A stretch of DNA of 40,515 nt, from contig JAIEQA010000122.1 of NCBI GenBank assembly GCA_019748095.1, forward strand, positions 1 to 40,515, read 5' to 3'. Origin of the DNA: Caulobacteraceae bacterium. GTDB taxonomy: Bacteria > Pseudomonadota > Alphaproteobacteria > Caulobacterales > Caulobacteraceae. Positions 28,301 through 35,376 of this stretch are shown here, piece after piece. The translations under genes and the position numbers were made by a program. Below the pieces are notes generated by a model. That model saw only the letters and a list, made by a program, of their open reading frames with translations. It ran no database searches and was not told the origin of the DNA. Position 1 is the first letter of the stretch. Each line of letters begins with the position of its first letter.

Positions 28301-28400
28301 CCGCTATGTCGGCCGTCCGGCCTCGGCCTCGACCGCCGCCGGCCTCATGAGCCGCCACCTGAAAGAACTCGAGGCCTTCACCTCCGAGGCCCTCGCCTGA
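25392..28400 (+). CDS. sucA: 2-oxoglutarate dehydrogenase E1 component
   Basis: A 1002-residue thiamine-diphosphate decarboxylase of the 2-oxoglutarate dehydrogenase complex. The N-terminus DAGRLNQVFAETSFLYGSNA and the EWRAFFDQL segment are the E1o docking region. GMAHRGRLNTLAAVMGKPYK, SLTANPSHLEIVNPVVLGKA, HGDAAFAGQGVVAECFALMG and FGHNEGDDPTFTQPIMY are the ThDP and substrate sites, and the C-terminus has the usual RYVGRPASASTA. Its ATG is at 25392, 128 bp after the palindromic element. sucB starts 81 bp after its stop. No lpd (E3) gene lies in the window. Confidence 0.98.
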   Translation: MADDAGRLNQVFAETSFLYGSNAVFIEGLHDKWAADPASVSAEWRAFFDQLRDSAATVQAASAAGAWGRNRSPDPTEETGVFDGRWPAPKADPRAKPAAGTPAAPAAAPAAAGASADEVRAAAHDSIRVLMLIRSYRVRGHLQATLDPLGIEAATNNPELTPEFYGFTEADMDRPIYLDGVLGLQTGTIREVLAILKRTYCGNIGIQFMHIAEPEEKSWLQQRFEGADAFEKNGFTKEGKIAILNKLIEAEGFERFLHKRFPGTKRFGLDGGEAMVPALEQMIKRGGALGVDEIVIGMAHRGRLNTLAAVMGKPYKAIFHEFQGGSTVPSDIEGSGDVKYHMGASSDRQFDGNKVHLSLTANPSHLEIVNPVVLGKARAKQAFDIRAANKGLPESQWALDRSKVMPLLIHGDAAFAGQGVVAECFALMGLKGYRTGGTMHFVINNQIGFTTSPRNSRSTPYCSDVALMVQAPIFHVNGDDPEAVVFAAKVATEYRQKFKKDVVVDMFCYRRFGHNEGDDPTFTQPIMYSKIRAQPSTREIYSKRLVEEGVISQAEVDAEIARFEQFLDDQFEAGKTFKADKADWLDGQWKGVGLPDGDERRGDTAVAEAKLKDLGHRLTTIPNQIDIHKTLKRVIEARRETLDTGANIDWATAESLAFASLVDEGFPVRLSGQDSVRGTFSQRHSGIIDQTTEERYVPLNNLGPDQAQFEVIDSALSEEAVLGYEYGYALSDPNTLVMWEAQFGDFVNGAQVVIDQFISSGERKWLRMCGLTMLLPHGYEGQGPEHSSARLERFLQQCAEDNMQVANCTTPANYFHILRRQMHRPFRKPLVIMTPKSLLRHKKAVSTLKDMAEGSSFHRVLHDDAQTRPEVSGITIKGDKDIRRVVLCSGKVYYDLLDAREKKGVNDIYLLRLEQFYPWPIKSLSTELARFPNAELVWCQEEPKNMGGWTFVDPWLELTLEKLDVKSKRARYVGRPASASTAAGLMSRHLKELEAFTSEALA

Positions 28401-28481
28401 TCCCTCGCGCGTCGGGTGTCTCCCGCCTGACGCGTCCTTCGCCTATATGACGCCCACCGCCCCGCTGACCGGAACCTACCC

Positions 28482-30032
28482 ATGGCCGACATCCTGACAC
28501 CCACGCTCGGAGAATCCGTTTCCGAGGCGACCATCGCCAAGTGGAGCAAGAAGGCCGGCGACCCCGTCCGCAAGGACGAGGTTCTGGTCGAGCTGGAAAC
28601 CGACAAGGTCTCGCTGGAAGTCGTCTCGCCCTCGGACGGGACCCTGTCCGAGATCAAGTTCGCCGAGGGTGACACGGTCACTCCGGGGGCCATTCTGGGC
28701 TCGGTGACCGAAGGCGCTGCGGCTGCCCCGTCTGCGGCTCCGGCCAAGGCCGAAGCTGCCCCGGCGGCGAAGGCCGCCGCGGCCCCAGTCGTGCGCGCCG
28801 ATGCCCCCGTGGCGTCGGGAGCCGGTGGCGATACCCTGACGATCGCAGTCCCCGCCATGGGCGAGAGCGTGTCGGAAGGCACCCTCGGCAAATGGGCGAA
28901 GGCGTCCGGTGACACGGTCAGGAAGGACGAACTGCTGGTCGAGATCGAGACCGACAAGGTCGCGGTCGAAATCTCCTCACCCGCCGACGGCGTCCTGACC
29001 ATCAGCGTCGACGAGGGGACCAGCGTGACGCCCGGCCAGGCGATCGGCTCGATCTCGGCGTCCGGTGCAGCCGCTGCTCCGACGGCGGCCAGCGCGCCTG
29101 CCCCTGCGGCCACCGCCTCAGCCGGCGACGCCCCCCTGTCCCCCGCCGTTCAGCGCGTCGTGGCCGAGAACAATCTGGACCCGAAGGCGATCGCGCCCAC
29201 CGGACCCAAGGGCAACATCACCAAGGGCGACGCCCTCGCCGCTGCCGCGGCCCCCAAGGCCGCCCCTGCGGTGCCCACCTTTACGGCCCCGACGCCCGCT
29301 CCGGCCGCGGCCTCCGCGCCCCGCGCCGACCAGCCCCGCGAGGAGCGGGTCAAGATGACCCGGCTGCGCCAGACCATCGCGCGTCGCCTGAAGGAATCCC
29401 AGAACACCGCCGCCCAGCTGACCACCTTCAACGAGGTGGACATGACCAATGTCATGGCCCTGCGCAGCCAGTACAAGGACGCCTTCGAGAAGGCCCACGG
29501 GGTGAAACTGGGCTTCATGTCCTTCTTCACCCGCGCCGTGGTCGCGGCCCTGAAGGAGATCCCGGCGGTCAATGCCGAGATCGACGGCACCGACATCATC
29601 TACAAGAACCACTATGACATCGGCGTCGCCGTCGGCACCGAAAAGGGTCTGGTCGTGCCGGTCCTGCGCGACGCCGACACCCTGTCGCTGGCGGGCATCG
29701 AGAAGGGTATCGCGGCGCTGGGCAAGGCCGCCCGCGACGGCGACCTGACGCTGGACCAGCTGCAGGGCGGCACCTTCACCATCACCAACGGAGGCACCTA
29801 CGGCTCGCTGATGTCGACGCCGATCCTGAATGCGCCGCAGTCGGGCATCCTCGGCATGCACAACATCGTCCCGCGGCCGATGGCGGTGAACGGTCAGGTG
29901 GTGATCCGCCCGATGATGTATCTGGCCCTCAGCTACGATCACCGCATCGTCGACGGCAAGGAAGCCGTGACCTTCCTGGTGCGCGTCAAGGACCTGCTGG
30001 AAGACCCGGCCCGGGCGCTGCTGGACCTGTAA
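28482..30032 (+). CDS. sucB: Dihydrolipoyl succinyltransferase E2 with two lipoyl domains
   Basis: A 516-residue E2, longer than the usual 400-420 because it has two tandem lipoyl domains. Domain 1 (residues 2-76) has [13 protein letters not shown] and [11 protein letters not shown] with Lys42. Domain 2 (about 118-192) has [19 protein letters not shown] and [11 protein letters not shown] with Lys159. An Ala/Pro linker lies between them. A peripheral-subunit-binding domain follows ([18 protein letters not shown]), then the catalytic domain with YDHRIVDG (His487, Asp491). The first and second domains are similar but not identical, so the duplication is not recent. It belongs to the E2 of succinyl transfer by context with sucA and sucCD. 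Confidence 0.97.
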   Translation: MADILTPTLGESVSEATIAKWSKKAGDPVRKDEVLVELETDKVSLEVVSPSDGTLSEIKFAEGDTVTPGAILGSVTEGAAAAPSAAPAKAEAAPAAKAAAAPVVRADAPVASGAGGDTLTIAVPAMGESVSEGTLGKWAKASGDTVRKDELLVEIETDKVAVEISSPADGVLTISVDEGTSVTPGQAIGSISASGAAAAPTAASAPAPAATASAGDAPLSPAVQRVVAENNLDPKAIAPTGPKGNITKGDALAAAAAPKAAPAVPTFTAPTPAPAAASAPRADQPREERVKMTRLRQTIARRLKESQNTAAQLTTFNEVDMTNVMALRSQYKDAFEKAHGVKLGFMSFFTRAVVAALKEIPAVNAEIDGTDIIYKNHYDIGVAVGTEKGLVVPVLRDADTLSLAGIEKGIAALGKAARDGDLTLDQLQGGTFTITNGGTYGSLMSTPILNAPQSGILGMHNIVPRPMAVNGQVVIRPMMYLALSYDHRIVDGKEAVTFLVRVKDLLEDPARALLDL

Positions 30033-30058
30033 GGGTCGATTGAGGCGGAGGCCGATTT

Positions 30059-30085
30059 CCTGTATCTACAGCCTGTAGATACAGG
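30059..30085. promoter_or_regulatory. 27-bp palindromic operator upstream of VapB
   Basis: Arms 30059-30071 and 30073-30085 form a perfect 13-bp inverted repeat around C30072 (CCTGTATCTACAG and CTGTAGATACAGG). It lies between the sucB stop and the antitoxin start and overlaps the start of the Shine-Dalgarno AGGAGGG. This is the expected kind of site for VapB/VapBC autoregulation and could also be the promoter region of the pair. The assignment is by position and symmetry. Confidence 0.75.
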
Positions 30086-30093
30086 AGGGTCAC

Positions 30094-30378
30094 GTGGCGG
30101 ATCCCAAGGCTCAAGGCGTTTCTGAAACCGCGAAAGTGTTCACCCACGGCGGCAGCCAGGCCGTGCGTCTGCCCAAGGCCTTTCGGTTCGACACCAAGGA
30201 AGTGCTGATCCGTCGCGAGGGCGATGCGGTGATCCTCGAGCCAAAACCGCCGGAGCGGCGCATGCCCCAGACGGATGCCGAATGGGAAGCATTCTGGAGC
30301 CGGATAGACTCGCTGTCGGACGAAGAGTTCCCCGATCCGCCGCCGCAGACGATCACGCCGGTGAAGACCTGGTGGTGA
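30094..30378 (+). CDS. vapB: VapB-type antitoxin (AbrB/SpoVT swapped-hairpin)
   Basis: A 94-residue protein starting with GTG at 30094, with AGGAGGG at 30083-30089. The N-terminal part, [20 protein letters not shown] followed by [17 protein letters not shown], is the AbrB/MazE-like DNA-binding fold of VapB. The C-terminal tail ([20 protein letters not shown]) is the toxin-binding part. Its stop overlaps the start of VapC (GTGA at 30375-30378). A palindromic operator lies just upstream. Confidence 0.9.
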   Translation: MADPKAQGVSETAKVFTHGGSQAVRLPKAFRFDTKEVLIRREGDAVILEPKPPERRMPQTDAEWEAFWSRIDSLSDEEFPDPPPQTITPVKTWW

Positions 30379-30836
30379 CGCTGGCCTTCGACACCTCGAC
30401 GCTGGTCGAGGTGCTGCGAGCCCGAAAGCCCGATGTCAGGCAACGCTTCGTCGAGGTCGTGGGGGGATCAGATCGAAAGGTTGCCTCCATCGTCGTGCTT
30501 CACGAGTTGCTGAGCGGTACATTGGCGGCGCGTAACCCTGCGCGAGAGCGGGAGAAACTCGAAGACATCCTGCGGGCCGTCGAGGTTGTGCCACTTGAGG
30601 CGACCGACGCCGGATCAACGGCATCCGTGTTTCATGACCTGCGACGGACCGGCCGCCCCATCGGAGACATCGACACCCTGATCGCCGGCCAGGCCCTGGC
30701 GCGTGGATGGACGGTCGTGACCGGCAACGTCCGTCATTTTGGCCGGGTGGAGGGGCTGCCCATCATCGACTGGACGGTCGGGCCGAACCCTCTTTCGGCG
30801 GACGAGATCGCGCAACGGGTCGCTCAAGGCGACTGA
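30375..30836 (+). CDS. vapC: VapC-type PIN ribonuclease toxin
   Basis: A 153-residue PIN protein. The start is GTG at 30375 (or GTG at 30372), which gives [20 protein letters not shown] with the first catalytic Asp6. The others are in [14 protein letters not shown] (Glu), [20 protein letters not shown] (Asp) and [19 protein letters not shown] longer frame open to 30282 overlaps the antitoxin and is less likely. VapC toxins cleave initiator tRNA or rRNA. It is unrelated in antitoxin type to the PIN pair at 23.5-24.2 kb. It ends 6 bp before the convergent CoA-transferase gene. Confidence 0.92.
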   Translation: MTLAFDTSTLVEVLRARKPDVRQRFVEVVGGSDRKVASIVVLHELLSGTLAARNPAREREKLEDILRAVEVVPLEATDAGSTASVFHDLRRTGRPIGDIDTLIAGQALARGWTVVTGNVRHFGRVEGLPIIDWTVGPNPLSADEIAQRVAQGD

Positions 30837-30842
30837 GGCGAC

Positions 30843-32027
30843 CTAAAGCCCGAGCGATCCGAGCACCGCTTCCGTATCCTGCCCCAGCGCCGGGGGCGGG
30901 CGGTCATAGACGACCGGGGTCGCCGACATCCGGATCGGCGAGGCCACGGTGCGCACCGGCCCTGACAGGTCGGCGCGCGCCTGTTCGACCTCCAGCCCGC
31001 GATGGATCGCCTGCGGCTCGGCAAAGACCTGATCGACGGTGTTGACCGGCCCGCACGGCACCCCCGCCGCCTCCAGTTGCGCCATCAGTCCGGCCATGGT
31101 CCAGCCGGCGGTGAGGGCGGCCAGAGTGCCGGTGACCTCCGCCCGGTGCACGATCCGCCCGGCATTGGTGGCGAAGCGATCGTCGCCTGCCAGCGCCCCG
31201 GCCCCCAGCGCCCCGCACAGGGCCCGGAACTGGCCGTCATTACCCACGGCGATCACGACCGTGCCGTCCGAACAGGGAAAGGGCTGATAGGGCACCAGAT
31301 TGGGGTGGGCATTGCCCATCCGCGTCGGCGCGACGCCGGAGACGAACCAGTTGGTTGCCTGATTGGCCAGCATGGCCGCCTGCACGTCGAACAGGGCGAT
31401 GTCGATGTGCTGGCCCTGTCCCGTCGCCCGGGCATGCAGCAGGGCCGCGAGGATCGCGTTGGAGGCATACAGGCCGGTGGCCAGATCGACCACCGCCACC
31501 CCCACCTTCATCGGCTCGGCCCCCGGCGACCCGTCCGGCTGGCCGGTGACGCTCATCAGACCGCCCATGGCCTGGATCATATAGTCATAGCCGGCCTGGG
31601 CGGCGCGCGGCCCGGTCTGGCCGAAGCCGGTGATGGAACAATAGACCAGACGGGGATTCACCGCCGCCAGCGCAGCGTGGTCGAGGCCGTATTTCGCCAG
31701 TCCCCCGACCTTGAAATTCTCCACCACGACATCGCAGGTCGCCGCCAGTGCCCGGATCGCCTCGGCCCCTTCCGGGGAGGCCATGTCCAGTTCGACCGAC
31801 TTCTTGCCCCGGTTGGCGCACAGGAAATAGGCCGCGTCGCCGGGGGATCCGTCGGCCCGGGTGGTGAAGGGCGGGCCCCAGGCGCGGGTGTCGTCGCCCG
31901 CACCGGGCCGTTCGATCTTGATCACCTCGGCCCCCAGATCGGCCAGCATCTGGGTCGCCCAGGGGCCCGCCAGAACCCGCGACAGATCCAGCACGCGCAC
32001 GCCCGCCAGGGCCCGGGGCAGGGTCAT
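30843..32027 (-). CDS. Family III CoA-transferase, SUGCT-like
   Basis: A 394-residue CoA-transferase of the CaiB/Frc family. Translation from ATG 32025-32027 gives LPRALAGVRVLDLSRVLAGP, then IKIERPGAGDDTRAWGPPF. These match the human SUGCT (succinate-hydroxymethylglutarate CoA-transferase) pattern. The catalytic Asp is likely in VVDLATGLYASNAILAAL. A longer frame exists but its extra 67 residues do not look like the family. It is divergent from glutaryl-CoA dehydrogenase, with the DUF6356 gene between, which suggests that it activates glutarate with succinyl-CoA. That role is inferred from similarity and context. Confidence 0.88.
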   Translation of the reverse strand: MTLPRALAGVRVLDLSRVLAGPWATQMLADLGAEVIKIERPGAGDDTRAWGPPFTTRADGSPGDAAYFLCANRGKKSVELDMASPEGAEAIRALAATCDVVVENFKVGGLAKYGLDHAALAAVNPRLVYCSITGFGQTGPRAAQAGYDYMIQAMGGLMSVTGQPDGSPGAEPMKVGVAVVDLATGLYASNAILAALLHARATGQGQHIDIALFDVQAAMLANQATNWFVSGVAPTRMGNAHPNLVPYQPFPCSDGTVVIAVGNDGQFRALCGALGAGALAGDDRFATNAGRIVHRAEVTGTLAALTAGWTMAGLMAQLEAAGVPCGPVNTVDQVFAEPQAIHRGLEVEQARADLSGPVRTVASPIRMSATPVVYDRPPPALGQDTEAVLGSLGL

Positions 32028-32028
32028 C

Positions 32029-32295
32029 CTACAGGCCCGGATCGAAGGCGGCCGCGTCCTGCATCCGGGCCTCGCGCGCGACCTCTGACCGGTAGCCCAG
32101 ATCGTCGGCGATCCGCTTGATCTCGCCCGACACCGTGGTCCGGTGCAGACCGGGCACGAGGCCGTGAATAAAGGCGCAGGCCGACAGCCCGGCCAGCCGA
32201 ATTCCCATCCGGGCCGCGACGCCCGCATGATGCCAATAGGTCTCGCCCACCTCGCGGGGGTGATCGGTGAACAGGCGGTTCAGGGATCGGATCAT
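32029..32295 (-). CDS. DUF6356 family protein
   Basis: An 88-residue protein. The segment SLNRLFTDHPREVGETYWHH and the hydrophobic GIRLAGLSACAFIHGLVPG with an IKRIADDLGYR tail fit the DUF6356 family, which has one membrane segment. Its stop is one base upstream of the CoA-transferase start, so the genes are co-transcribed on the minus strand. The function is unknown; the family is common in alphaproteobacteria, and I know of no experimental role. Confidence 0.75.
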   Translation of the reverse strand: MIRSLNRLFTDHPREVGETYWHHAGVAARMGIRLAGLSACAFIHGLVPGLHRTTVSGEIKRIADDLGYRSEVAREARMQDAAAFDPGL

Positions 32296-32369
32296 GGACA
32301 GAGCCTAGCCTGCGACGCCACCGGTCTCTACCCGTGGCGCGCATTTCGGCCTAGACCGGGCTCGACATC

Positions 32370-32393
32370 GGGCGATGCGTCTGCGCATCGCCC
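32370..32393 (+). promoter_or_regulatory. 10-bp perfect hairpin in the leader of glutaryl-CoA dehydrogenase
   Basis: GGGCGATGCG (32370-32379) pairs with CGCATCGCCC (32384-32393) around a 4-nt loop, 25 bp before the dehydrogenase ATG. It lies in the divergent gap with the DUF6356 gene. It may be an operator or an mRNA leader structure. Confidence 0.5.
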
Positions 32394-32418
32394 CCGGACG
32401 TGACGCAAGGATCCCCCC

Positions 32419-33609
32419 ATGGCCGACGGCACCGCCTCGATCGCCCAGACCTACCGCTGGGATGACCCCTTCGACCTCGAGAGCCGGCTGACGGAGGACG
32501 AGCGCGCCATCCGCGACGCCGCCCGCACCTATGCCCGCGAGGCCCTGCTGCCCCGGGTCGTCGCCGCCTTCCGCGACGAGGTCTTCGACCGCGCCATCAT
32601 GACCGAGATGGGCGAGATGGGCTTTCTGGGGGCCATGCTGCCCGAACAGTACGGCGGATCGGGCGTCAGCCATGTCGCCTATGGCCTGATCGCGCGCGAG
32701 ATCGAGGCGGTCGACTCCGGCTACCGCTCGGCCATGTCGGTCCAGTCGTCGCTCGCCATGTACCCCATCCATGCCTTCGGGTCGGAGGAGCAGAAGATGC
32801 GCTTCCTGCCCCGGATGGCGGCGGGCGAACTGATCGGCTGTTTCGGCCTGACCGAGGCCGACGGTGGCTCCGACCCGGCCTCGATGAAGACGAAGGCGGT
32901 CGCGGCCCCGGGCGGCTACCGCCTGAACGGCGGCAAATACTGGATCACCAACTCCCCCATCGCCGACCTCGCCATCGTCTGGGCGAAACTGGATGACGTC
33001 ATCCGGGGCTTCATCGTCGAGCGCGATTTCGACGGCTTCACCACCGGCAAGATCGGCGACAAACTGTCCCTGCGCGCCTCCATCACCGGCGACATCGGGC
33101 TCAACGACGTCTTCGTGCCCGAGGCCAATCTGCTGCCGGGGGTCAAGGGTCTGCGGGGCCCGTTCAGCTGCCTGAACAAGGCCCGCTACGGCATCGCCTG
33201 GGGGGCCATGGGCGCGGCCGAGTTCTGCCTTCACGCCACGCGCGACTATGTCGGCGAGCGCATGCTGTTCGGCCGGCCCCTGTCGTCGCGCCAGCTGGTG
33301 CAGAAGAAGCTGGCCGACATGTCGACCGAGATCGCCCTAGGCTTCGAGGGGGCCTGGGCGCTGGGCCGTCTGCTCGACACCGGGGCCTTCGTGCCCGAGG
33401 CCATCTCGATGATGAAGCGCAACAACTGCGGCAAGGCCCTGGCCATCGCCCGCGAGGCCCGCGACATGCACGGCGGAGCCGGCATCACCGGCGAGATGCA
33501 CGTCATGCGCCACGCCATGAACCTGGAGACCGTCAACACCTACGAAGGCGCCCACGACGTCCATGCCCTGATCCTCGGCCGGGCGATCACGGGCGAAAGC
33601 GCGTTCTGA
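32419..33609 (+). CDS. gcdH: Glutaryl-CoA dehydrogenase (acyl-CoA dehydrogenase family)
   Basis: A 396-residue FAD enzyme that oxidises and decarboxylates glutaryl-CoA to crotonyl-CoA. FAD and substrate segments are [56 protein letters not shown] and [18 protein letters not shown]. The C-terminal [15 protein letters not shown] places the catalytic base at Glu376, and this pattern is specific to glutaryl-CoA dehydrogenases. AAGGA precedes the ATG. A SUGCT-like CoA-transferase lies in the divergent direction. Electron acceptor: ETF (not in the window). Confidence 0.94.
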   Translation: MADGTASIAQTYRWDDPFDLESRLTEDERAIRDAARTYAREALLPRVVAAFRDEVFDRAIMTEMGEMGFLGAMLPEQYGGSGVSHVAYGLIAREIEAVDSGYRSAMSVQSSLAMYPIHAFGSEEQKMRFLPRMAAGELIGCFGLTEADGGSDPASMKTKAVAAPGGYRLNGGKYWITNSPIADLAIVWAKLDDVIRGFIVERDFDGFTTGKIGDKLSLRASITGDIGLNDVFVPEANLLPGVKGLRGPFSCLNKARYGIAWGAMGAAEFCLHATRDYVGERMLFGRPLSSRQLVQKKLADMSTEIALGFEGAWALGRLLDTGAFVPEAISMMKRNNCGKALAIAREARDMHGGAGITGEMHVMRHAMNLETVNTYEGAHDVHALILGRAITGESAF

Positions 33610-33612
33610 TTT

Positions 33613-33676
33613 CTCCTCCCTGCGCCGCAGGCGTGGGGAGGTGGCGCGGCGCGCCTTCAGCGCCGTGACGGAGGGG
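33613..33676. repeat. Dispersed-repeat-like hairpin region after gcdH
   Basis: Just after the gcdH stop, an 11-bp stem with a 3-nt loop (33616-33626 with 33630-33640, including some G-T pairs) is followed by GGTGGCGCGGCGCGCC, then a short GGCGC/GCGCC stem and GACGGAGGGG. The layout CTCCTCCC...GGGGAGGTGGC...GACGGAGGGG is that of a dispersed intergenic repeat common in Caulobacterales and sphingomonads. It may also end the gcdH transcript, though there is no T-tract. Confidence 0.6.
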
Positions 33677-34207
33677 GCGAGGTCGTCTTCGAGATGAGGG
33701 CTGGAGGGGGCTTGCCCGGCGAAACCGCAAGGCCCGCACCGGAATTAATTCCTCCCGCCCTATTGAACAGGGCGCACGAGGCCCCACGTCCGGCGCGGTC
33801 TTTGACAGGTTGAACCCGCGGCGCACTCCGGTTCAGGACGCCCGAAATTTCCGACAATATCGTCACCGTGACTCTGGCGCTGTCGGTAAGGCTCTGAATT
33901 TACTGACCGCGCCTCGCTTGAGTCACCCTGTTTTCAGGGGGGTGACTCAAACCCCCTCCCACCACCCTCAAGCCGGTCACGAGGACTTCGTCCCAGGGCT
34001 CAAGATGGCCGGTCATCCTCCGCATGAAGGGCCGTCGCTCCGAGCGGACGCAAGCGTCGACCCGGTCGGACATCCCGACATGAACGTCCACTTGCCAGCC
34101 GGTGGCCCATCGTTGATCCCCAGCCAAAGCGGACTTGCGGCACCTGCTTGCCACCGGAGATTGGAGGCCTCACCGTCAAGGTCTGAATGGCGACTGCGGT
34201 GGGCAAT
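33677..34207. other. Gene-free stretch with one strong hairpin
   Basis: No reading frame here looks like a real gene. The GC content is somewhat lower than in the neighbours. The clear structure is at 33918-33928 with 33940-33950: a perfect 11-bp inverted repeat (TTGAGTCACCC and GGGTGACTCAA) with an 11-nt loop; CCCTG/CAGGG inside gives an alternative pairing. The remainder (about 34000-34190) is unremarkable intergenic sequence with a CAAAGCGGAC-type run often seen between genes in this order. Some of it may be the decayed end of an insertion. Confidence 0.5.
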
Positions 34208-34780
34208 ATGATCCGGAGGCTTCTCGCAGCGTGTTTTTGCGTGGGGCTAGCGGCATGCGCCAGGCCAACCCCAGACAGCTGTCAAGGGAAGGCGGACGCC
34301 ATGCTCGACATGACCTTCATCGCCTTCGATCAGGGACCAGATGGCTGGCGGTCGCTGGATAGCAGCTTGGCTTGCTCTGACTACGCGGACGATGTGCTGG
34401 CCGACTATCGGTCCCGCCATGGTCCCAGCCTGACCGCTGCAAACGCTAGCCTGCTGATGTGGCACGAGGCACAGGTGTTGGCGACCCGGGGGGACTCGAC
34501 GCGGTCCCTCGCTCTCATGCGGGAGAGTGCCTTTCCGGGGGAGCCGGAGTGGCAGCGGCTTTATCGAGAAGGAACTATCGGCTTCCTGGAGAACGACCTT
34601 GCCAAACTGAAGTCCGCCAGAGATCGGCTCGCCAATCTCCCGCGCGACCCAGGCCTTACCGCTCCGGGAGGCAAGGCGATCCCTTGGCCCCCAAACCTCG
34701 ACGTACTGGACGGACTGATTGCCTGTTTTGGCAGGCCCTACAGCGTCGCTTACGCATGCCGCCCCCCCATGATCGGGTGA
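34208..34780 (+). CDS. Lipoprotein of unknown function
   Basis: ATG 34208 starts MIRRLLAACFCVGLAACARP, a lipoprotein signal with lipobox LAAC; a start seven codons upstream is possible. The mature protein of about 173 residues has no recognised motif. It has a helix-rich C-terminal half (DLAKLKSARDRLANLPRD). GC content and codon choice look less extreme than in neighbouring genes (for example TTG and GCT appear more often), which might reflect transfer or relaxed selection. It is convergent with the NTF2-like gene. Confidence 0.65.
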   Translation: MIRRLLAACFCVGLAACARPTPDSCQGKADAMLDMTFIAFDQGPDGWRSLDSSLACSDYADDVLADYRSRHGPSLTAANASLLMWHEAQVLATRGDSTRSLALMRESAFPGEPEWQRLYREGTIGFLENDLAKLKSARDRLANLPRDPGLTAPGGKAIPWPPNLDVLDGLIACFGRPYSVAYACRPPMIG

Positions 34781-34832
34781 ATGCCGAATTCTTCTCCCCA
34801 CCCATAGCGCCAGCCAAAGCGACCCGTCTCCG

Positions 34833-35291
34833 CTACCCCTCGCACCCCGTCGTGCGCTGGCTCCAGGTGATGCCGGCGATGGTCCAGGTGCCGTCCTTGC
34901 GGACCAGATCGAAATGGTTGGCTCCGCAGTGGCTGATCGCGCCGTCGACCCGGAAGAGATAGCGGCCCCAGACCATGGCGACGTCACCGTCGATGGCCAC
35001 GATCGGGTCGGGCATGACCTCCTCGAACCGTTCGGGGCCCGGCCGCAGGCCGTCGGCGAACTGGCCCGCCGTCAGACGGCGGAAGATGCGCCCACCGTCG
35101 GGCTGTTCGACCACGACGGTCATCCGCGCCTCGGGATCGAAATGAGGGGCCAGCCGGGTCCCGTCGCGCGCGGCGAGGGCGGCGAAGGTCGCCTCAACCG
35201 GCACCAGCACCGCCCGGGCCTCGGCCGAGGCCGGGTCGGCGGACGTGGTCGTCTGCAGGGCCGCGACGGCCAGGATCAGGGACAGGGACAT
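34833..35291 (-). CDS. Exported NTF2-like (DUF4440/SnoaL-type) protein
   Basis: A 152-residue protein with a signal peptide (MSLSLILAVAALQTTTSADP). The mature part has the cone fold pattern of NTF2-like domains: VEATFAALAARDGTRLAPHF at the start, then IVAIDGDVAMVWGRYLFRVD and NHFDLVRKDGTWTIAGITW. These proteins bind small ligands or act as enzymes, and no specific role can be given. It is on the same strand as the lipoprotein gene at 35.4-36.2 kb, with an 85-bp gap. Confidence 0.8.
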   Translation of the reverse strand: MSLSLILAVAALQTTTSADPASAEARAVLVPVEATFAALAARDGTRLAPHFDPEARMTVVVEQPDGGRIFRRLTAGQFADGLRPGPERFEEVMPDPIVAIDGDVAMVWGRYLFRVDGAISHCGANHFDLVRKDGTWTIAGITWSQRTTGCEG

Positions 35292-35376
35292 GGCAGGCGT
35301 CCGTATGACCGGCGCCGGGTCGCGCCGCCCCGGACGCTATCATGCCCCGCCGGGCCGACAAGCCGGCCGGGCCCGG

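Noticed and set aside
25353..28358. 1001-codon open frame on the minus strand opposite sucA
   Set aside because: It is an antisense shadow of a high-GC gene. The translated sequence lacks any domain and mirrors codon bias of sucA, which has full E1 motifs.
33810..34211. 133-codon plus-strand frame in the gene-free stretch
   Set aside because: No RBS, no fold or motif, and it runs across the 33918-33950 hairpin and intergenic repeats.
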